64,000 nucleotides of DNA, from contig AQSI01000001.1 in NCBI GenBank assembly GCA_000402655.1, positions 124,001-188,000 on the forward strand. The letters run 5' to 3'. The notes beneath the pieces are model-generated. The model worked only from the letters and a program-made list of their open reading frames with translations. It was not told the DNA's origin and did no database searches. Made by a program: the position numbers and the translations under genes. This document shows, piece after piece, positions 59,865 to 64,000 of this stretch. How positions within the stretch are numbered: the first letter of the stretch is position 1; every line of letters starts with the position of its first letter. This stretch comes from Fidelibacterota bacterium SCGC AAA298-D23. GTDB taxonomy: Bacteria > Fidelibacterota > Marinisomatia > Marinisomatales > Marinisomataceae.

Positions 59865-61154
59865 ATGACCATTGTTGCTTGCTCAACCCCTCCCGGTGTT
59901 AGTGGTATTGCTGTAGTTAGGATTTCAGGAAAAGGTGCAATAAAAAACATTTCTACGTTTGTAAAAGACAGTCCTTTTGACGAAAAAACGCCCCTTTCAA
60001 GGGTTTGTTTCCTTGTTGACAGAGATGGCGAGGTCTTCGATGAGGCTGTAATTACAAGCTATGTTGGCCCAAACTCATATACTGGTGAAAATCTGGTTGA
60101 GATATCATGCCATGGAAACCCTAAAATCATTTCAAGGATAATTGATCTTTCTGTTGATGCTGGTTCAAGGCTGGCAGAGGCCGGCGAATTCACAAAAACT
60201 GCTTTTTTAAATGGTAAGCTGGACCTATCGGAGGCAGAGTCTGTTGCTTCAATAATCCACTCTCTGTCGTTGACCGGTGTAAAAGCGGGAGTTAAAAATC
60301 TTAAGGGCGGTCTATCAAAAGAAATACACTCCATTAAGTCTTCCCTAATATCTATTGTTGCAAACCTTGAATTTAATCTTGATATATCTGAAGAGGATCT
60401 ACAACCAAACCTTTTAAAACAATCAGGAGAGACAATTTTAAGGGTGTCTAAAAAGCTAAATGATTGTATTCGTTGTTTTGAAGAAACCAAAATGTTCCAA
60501 TCTGGCGCATCCGTTGTGATACTAGGCCCTCCAAATGCAGGAAAATCAACCCTATTTAACCGCCTTGTTAACAAAAACCAATCAATTGTTACAAGCGTTG
60601 AAGGAACAACAAGAGATGTTATTGAGAAAAATATAAATATCAGCGGTTTGCCTATATTGTTAAAAGATACGGCAGGAATTAGAGACTCGGGCGATGATGT
60701 GGAAAAAATTGGTGTTGAAAGGTCCTTTGTAGAGGCTAAGGATGCTGATTTGGTTGTTATTTTAAATGATAAAGGTCTCTCTTTTGGAGACACTAAACAT
60801 ATTCATGTTTTTAATAAGTCAGATATTAAAACTCCGGATGAAAAATATGATATTTCTATTTCTGCTAAAACAGGAGATGGTATTAAAAAACTAAAAGAAA
60901 CTGTTTATAATAGTTTGATTGGCAGTAAAATCCAAACAGATACTCTTATAATATCAAAAAGACAGTGTAATGCAATAAAAGGTGCACTAAAACATATAAA
61001 AGAAGCTCGCATGCTTCTGTTAGCCGGAGACTCTATAGAGCTTTTAATAGAAGATATCAATAAATCTATAAGTTACCTCGATAGTATAACAGAAAAAACA
61101 ACAAAAGATGATGTGCTCGATGTTGTTTTTTCATCTTTTTGCGTGGGAAAATAG
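59865..61154 (+). CDS. mnmE: tRNA modification GTPase MnmE
   Basis: GTPase that works with MnmG to make 5-carboxymethylaminomethyl-uridine at tRNA position 34. The 429 residues comprise an N-terminal folate-binding domain (GVSGIAVVRISG, GENLVEISCHGN), a helical domain and an inserted G domain with P-loop GPPNAGKS (221-228), DTAGIRDS and NKSD. It ends in the C-terminal farnesyl-like motif CVGK (426-429), which is essential in the family. Its stop codon's last base is the first base of a parS palindrome. The partner mnmG follows immediately. Confidence 0.97.
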   Translation: MTIVACSTPPGVSGIAVVRISGKGAIKNISTFVKDSPFDEKTPLSRVCFLVDRDGEVFDEAVITSYVGPNSYTGENLVEISCHGNPKIISRIIDLSVDAGSRLAEAGEFTKTAFLNGKLDLSEAESVASIIHSLSLTGVKAGVKNLKGGLSKEIHSIKSSLISIVANLEFNLDISEEDLQPNLLKQSGETILRVSKKLNDCIRCFEETKMFQSGASVVILGPPNAGKSTLFNRLVNKNQSIVTSVEGTTRDVIEKNINISGLPILLKDTAGIRDSGDDVEKIGVERSFVEAKDADLVVILNDKGLSFGDTKHIHVFNKSDIKTPDEKYDISISAKTGDGIKKLKETVYNSLIGSKIQTDTLIISKRQCNAIKGALKHIKEARMLLLAGDSIELLIEDINKSISYLDSITEKTTKDDVLDVVFSSFCVGK

Positions 61155-61167
61155 TTTCACGTGAAAC
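61154..61167. other. parS: parS centromere-like site at the mnmE/mnmG junction
   Basis: GTTTCACGTGAAAC is a perfect 14-bp palindrome, the core of the universal chromosomal parS recognised by ParB (consensus TGTTTCACGTGAAACA). It starts at the G of the mnmE TAG stop, and its right half begins with the GTG start of mnmG. With the second copy 1.9 kb further on, it marks the origin-proximal centromere region. Confidence 0.9.
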
Positions 61168-63056
61168 GCACACAAAATAAATATGATTTAGTGGTTGTTG
61201 GAGGTGGACACGCAGGGATTGAAGCGGCCTTAATTGCACACAAAAGAGGTGTTAAAACTCTTTTAGTTTCGATGGATAAAAAATCTGTTGGAAGAACGTC
61301 ATGCAACCCAGCTGTTGGAGGGCTTGCAAAAGGACAAATGGTAAAAGAGGTTGATGTTTTGGGTGGAATAATGGGTTTTTTTGCAGACCTGTCTACCTTA
61401 CAAAGCAAAACTCTTAATAAATCAAAAGGAAGGTCTGTTTGGTCTCCTAGATCACAAATTGACAAAAAATTATACGAAAAAATTGCACAAAAATATATAA
61501 AAGAACAAGGCCTTGATGTCTTAGAGGGAGAGGTTGTGTCTTTAAACATAAAAAAAGACTCAATCTGTGGTGTTTTTTTAAAAGATGGATCCGAGGTTGT
61601 TTGTAGTGCGGCAGTTCTGACCTGTGGAACATTTTTAAACGGGTTAATTCATATTGGATCTGAACAAATTAATGCAGGAAGGTATGGAGAAAAAAGAGCT
61701 GAAGGGGTTACAGAAAACTTAAACAGTCTCGGTCTTAAAAACGGGAGACTAAAAACTGGAACGCCTCCAAGAATAAAAAGATCTTCTGTTAATTGGAAAA
61801 AAGGTGAAGCTGGATATGGCGATGAAAAGCCCTCCCCTCTTTCTTATAGAACAAACAACTTTTCTCCAAAAGACGAACCTTGTTTTTCTTTTAGAACTAA
61901 CAAAAACACACACAACATTATTCTGGACAATCTTTCTTCATCAGCTATGTATTCTGGAGAAAAAATGGCAACTGGACCTAGGTACTGTCCTTCAATTGAA
62001 GACAAAGTATATAAATTTAATCAAAACCCTTCTCATGTTTTACAACTTGAGCCAGAGTGGACAATGTCTGAACAAATATATGTAAATGGCTTTTCAACCA
62101 GCCTTGAAGAAAAAATTCAGCTAAAATCATTAAAAACTGTTAGTGGTTTAGAAGATGTAGAGTTCATAAGACCAGGATATGCAATTGAATATGACTTTTT
62201 TTATCCTTCTCAATTAAAGAATACCCTCGAATGCAAAGCTATATCTGGTTTATTTATGGCAGGACAAATAAATGGTACCTCTGGGTATGAAGAAGCTTCC
62301 TCACAGGGCATTATAGCCGGTATAAATGCCTCTTGCTTTATTTTGGATGAAAATCCATTAATTTTAAAAAGAGACGATGCTTATATAGGGGTTTTAATTG
62401 ATGATCTAATTTTGAAAGATACCAATGAGCCATACAGAATGTTTACATCGCGAGCTGAGTATAGGCTTCAACTAAGATCTTCTAATGCAGATCAAAGATT
62501 GCTAAAAAAAACAAAAGAATATAATCTTCTCGACGAGAAAACCGTAGAAAAGCTGAGCGAAAAAATAGAAAAAACTACAAATCTGGTTAAATATCTTGAA
62601 AACAATAACATATACCCTGAAAAAATTAATAGCAGGTTAGAAGAATTAGATGAAAAGATAATTAAGGAGCCTACACGCATGTCAAATATTCTCAAAAGGC
62701 CAAAGGTTTCTATATCAGATATGAAAATAGCTAATGAAGAAAACAAAAATGTGCTCACAGACCACATGGAAGAAGAAATACTTTTTGAAGCGGAAACAAT
62801 TATTAAATACAGTGGTTATATAAATAGACAAAAAGATGAAATTGATAAAATTAAAGTTTATGAAGATATGATTATTCCAGAAAAATTTGACTATAACAAC
62901 ATTAAGAGCCTTTCTAACGAAAGCAGAGAGAAATTTATAAATATAAAGCCACAAACTGTTGGACAGGCACAAAGAATTAATGGGATTAGGCCATCGGATA
63001 TTTCAATTTTATTAGTATATTTAAAGCGCCCGTTTCACGTGAAACAAATAAAATGA
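61161..63056 (+). CDS. mnmG: tRNA uridine 5-carboxymethylaminomethyl modification enzyme MnmG
   Basis: FAD- and NADH-dependent partner of MnmE in wobble-uridine modification. The 631 residues have the FAD-binding start YDLVVVGGGHAGIEAALIA, the conserved RTSCNPAVGGLAKG, RLKTGTPPRI, SGYEEASSQGIIAGINA and the C-terminal helical domain with EPYRMFTSRAEYRLQLR. The GTG start lies inside a parS palindrome directly after the mnmE stop. The last residues RPFHVKQIK are encoded by the second parS. The end overlaps a SurA-like gene by 4 bases (ATGA); the usual downstream rsmG-parA-parB genes are not present in this window. Confidence 0.97.
   Translation: MKRTQNKYDLVVVGGGHAGIEAALIAHKRGVKTLLVSMDKKSVGRTSCNPAVGGLAKGQMVKEVDVLGGIMGFFADLSTLQSKTLNKSKGRSVWSPRSQIDKKLYEKIAQKYIKEQGLDVLEGEVVSLNIKKDSICGVFLKDGSEVVCSAAVLTCGTFLNGLIHIGSEQINAGRYGEKRAEGVTENLNSLGLKNGRLKTGTPPRIKRSSVNWKKGEAGYGDEKPSPLSYRTNNFSPKDEPCFSFRTNKNTHNIILDNLSSSAMYSGEKMATGPRYCPSIEDKVYKFNQNPSHVLQLEPEWTMSEQIYVNGFSTSLEEKIQLKSLKTVSGLEDVEFIRPGYAIEYDFFYPSQLKNTLECKAISGLFMAGQINGTSGYEEASSQGIIAGINASCFILDENPLILKRDDAYIGVLIDDLILKDTNEPYRMFTSRAEYRLQLRSSNADQRLLKKTKEYNLLDEKTVEKLSEKIEKTTNLVKYLENNNIYPEKINSRLEELDEKIIKEPTRMSNILKRPKVSISDMKIANEENKNVLTDHMEEEILFEAETIIKYSGYINRQKDEIDKIKVYEDMIIPEKFDYNNIKSLSNESREKFINIKPQTVGQAQRINGIRPSDISILLVYLKRPFHVKQIK
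63032..63045. other. parS: parS centromere-like site within the 3' end of mnmG
   Basis: CGTTTCACGTGAAACA (63031-63046) matches the 16-bp parS consensus at 15 positions and contains the perfect 14-bp core. It lies in the mnmG coding sequence, giving Phe-His-Val-Lys near the C terminus, 11 bases before the stop codon. Confidence 0.92.
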
Positions 63057-64000
63057 ATTATTTTATATATATTATTGCATTTATCTCCTTTTTAGAGGCA
63101 CAACAAGAAATCCTCCTCGATAGGGTTGCTTCTGTTGTAGAAAATAAAATTGTATTAATGAGTGATGTAGTCTTGGCTGCAAATGCTGTAGCGGCTCAAC
63201 AACAAATAAACCCAAACACAAATCCCACCGCATATAAAAAAATTTTAGAAACCTCACGAGAAAGCATGGTGGAACAATTATTAATTATTGAAATGGCAGA
63301 ACAAGACTCGGTAGAAATTTTAGATAAAGATATAGATAAGGCATTAAATCAACAGGTAGATAACATAATTGCACAGAGTGGTAGTAAGGAACTCGCTGAA
63401 GCGGCTCTTGGAAAGAAAATTTCAGATTTTAAAAGATCTTACAGGGATGATATGAGGGGAAAGCTGTTAGCAGAAAAATACACATCATCACTTACTGCTT
63501 CTATTAGTGTTTCTCGAGGGGATGTAATAGATTTTTTTAACACTTATAAAGATAGTATTCCATCATTCCCCACTCTTTATAAAACACATCATATACTCTT
63601 AGAAATAAAACCTTCAGAAGAATCAATAAAGAACTCACTCAATAAAGCAGAAGAAATAAGAAATAAGATTTTAAACCAAGAATTAAGTTTTGCAGACGCA
63701 GCAAAAACTTATTCCGCAGATCCAGGGTCTAAAAATCAAGGCGGTAATTTAGGTTATGTGCCAAGAGGAACTTTTGTACAAGAATTTGATCGTGTTGTAT
63801 TTACTGTCGAAAAAAATATTTTAACAGAACCTGTAAAAACACAGTATGGATATCATCTAATTGAAGTTTTAGAGAGGACTGGAGAAAAAGTGTTGGCTAG
63901 ACATATTTTAATAAGAACAGAAACAACAGAATCAGATAAGAAAAAAACTTATGATACTATAAATAATATAAAAAATAGTATAAAGAATTATGACGATTTT
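63053..64000 (+). CDS. SurA-like peptidyl-prolyl isomerase / chaperone, 3' end beyond window
   Basis: The frame is open to the right edge (316 codons visible). The N-terminal signal NYFIYIIAFISFLEA is followed by the SurA start pattern (QEILLDRVASVVENKIVLMS), an N-terminal helical chaperone region with RESMVEQLLIIEMA-like sequence and a parvulin domain from about residue 176 (THHILLEIKP; AKTYSADPGSKNQGGNLGYV; PVKTQYGYHLIEVLER). A second parvulin repeat begins at LARHILIRTE. It is a periplasmic folding factor for outer-membrane proteins such as the barrels encoded at 31-39 kb. The ATG overlaps the mnmG stop. The window ends before the C terminus. Confidence 0.88.
   Translation, partial: MNYFIYIIAFISFLEAQQEILLDRVASVVENKIVLMSDVVLAANAVAAQQQINPNTNPTAYKKILETSRESMVEQLLIIEMAEQDSVEILDKDIDKALNQQVDNIIAQSGSKELAEAALGKKISDFKRSYRDDMRGKLLAEKYTSSLTASISVSRGDVIDFFNTYKDSIPSFPTLYKTHHILLEIKPSEESIKNSLNKAEEIRNKILNQELSFADAAKTYSADPGSKNQGGNLGYVPRGTFVQEFDRVVFTVEKNILTEPVKTQYGYHLIEVLERTGEKVLARHILIRTETTESDKKKTYDTINNIKNSIKNYDDF

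Noticed and set aside
60059..60793. A 244-codon open frame on the minus strand inside mnmE
   Set aside because: It is fully antisense to a well-conserved gene, has low-complexity Ser/Phe-rich translation and no ribosome-binding site; it is a by-product of the coding frame.

Overview
The window is AT-rich, almost fully coding bacterial chromosome with very small or overlapping gene junctions. The best guess for its source is a marine Marinimicrobia (SAR406)-like bacterium or another member of the Fibrobacteres-Chlorobi-Bacteroidetes (FCB) side of the tree. The reasons are a TonB-dependent receptor with a carboxypeptidase-regulatory-like N-terminal domain, a large secreted protein with a type IX-like C-terminal sorting domain and a PorV-like outer-membrane protein in one operon, together with a streamlined low-GC genome. 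This placement is inference; no ribosomal RNA gene is present.

Layout. 1-1427 (+): C-terminal half of glycine decarboxylase GcvP, cut by the window edge. 1433-7429 (-): carbamoyl phosphate synthetase carAB behind a two-gene ABC-2 exporter. 7489-22923 (-): a long co-directional housekeeping run, in transcription order amidase, folC, rho, aspartate aminotransferase, rpmE2, prfA, prmC, dnaE, a free-standing B12-binding mutase subunit, a TPR-like protein, an M24 peptidase, a lipoprotein and ligA. 23007-23666 (-): a compact unit with a near-consensus promoter, a 26-codon leader ORF, an intrinsic terminator and two paralogous 68/70-residue membrane proteins. 23790-31237: eno-ftsB, recO, an anchored strictosidine-synthase-like protein, archaeal-type proS, mgtE, a secreted hypothetical and an M23 lipoprotein. 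31304-38787 (-): the TonB receptor / sorted secreted protein / PorV-like operon. 39034-40275 (-): a PAF-acetylhydrolase-like lipoprotein.

40310-54124 (+) is one uninterrupted purine operon: purA-purL-purM-purQ(SS)-purC-purE-purB-purF-purD-purN-psiE-like-purH. It encodes every step from PRPP to IMP and on to AMP. PurQ carries two tandem PurS-like repeats at its C terminus, and PurE is of class II (the CO2-using type), which explains why no purK is present. A quinone oxidoreductase-like gene follows, then convergent membrane-protein, plsC-like, ssb and dnaA genes on the - strand.

57.9-64.0 kb looks like the replication-origin neighbourhood: dnaA (-), a short AT-rich gap with DnaA boxes, then rpmH, yidC, mnmE, mnmG and a SurA-like gene (+). 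rnpA is missing from its usual place between rpmH and yidC. Two parS palindromes flank mnmG exactly, one of them containing its GTG start codon.

The observations most worth following up are the small-membrane-protein unit with its leader ORF and attenuator-like terminator, the intrinsic-terminator hairpin inside the first codons of carA, the PurQ-PurS-PurS fusion, the parS pair at mnmG and the missing rnpA. No tRNA, rRNA, CRISPR array, insertion sequence or prophage was seen.
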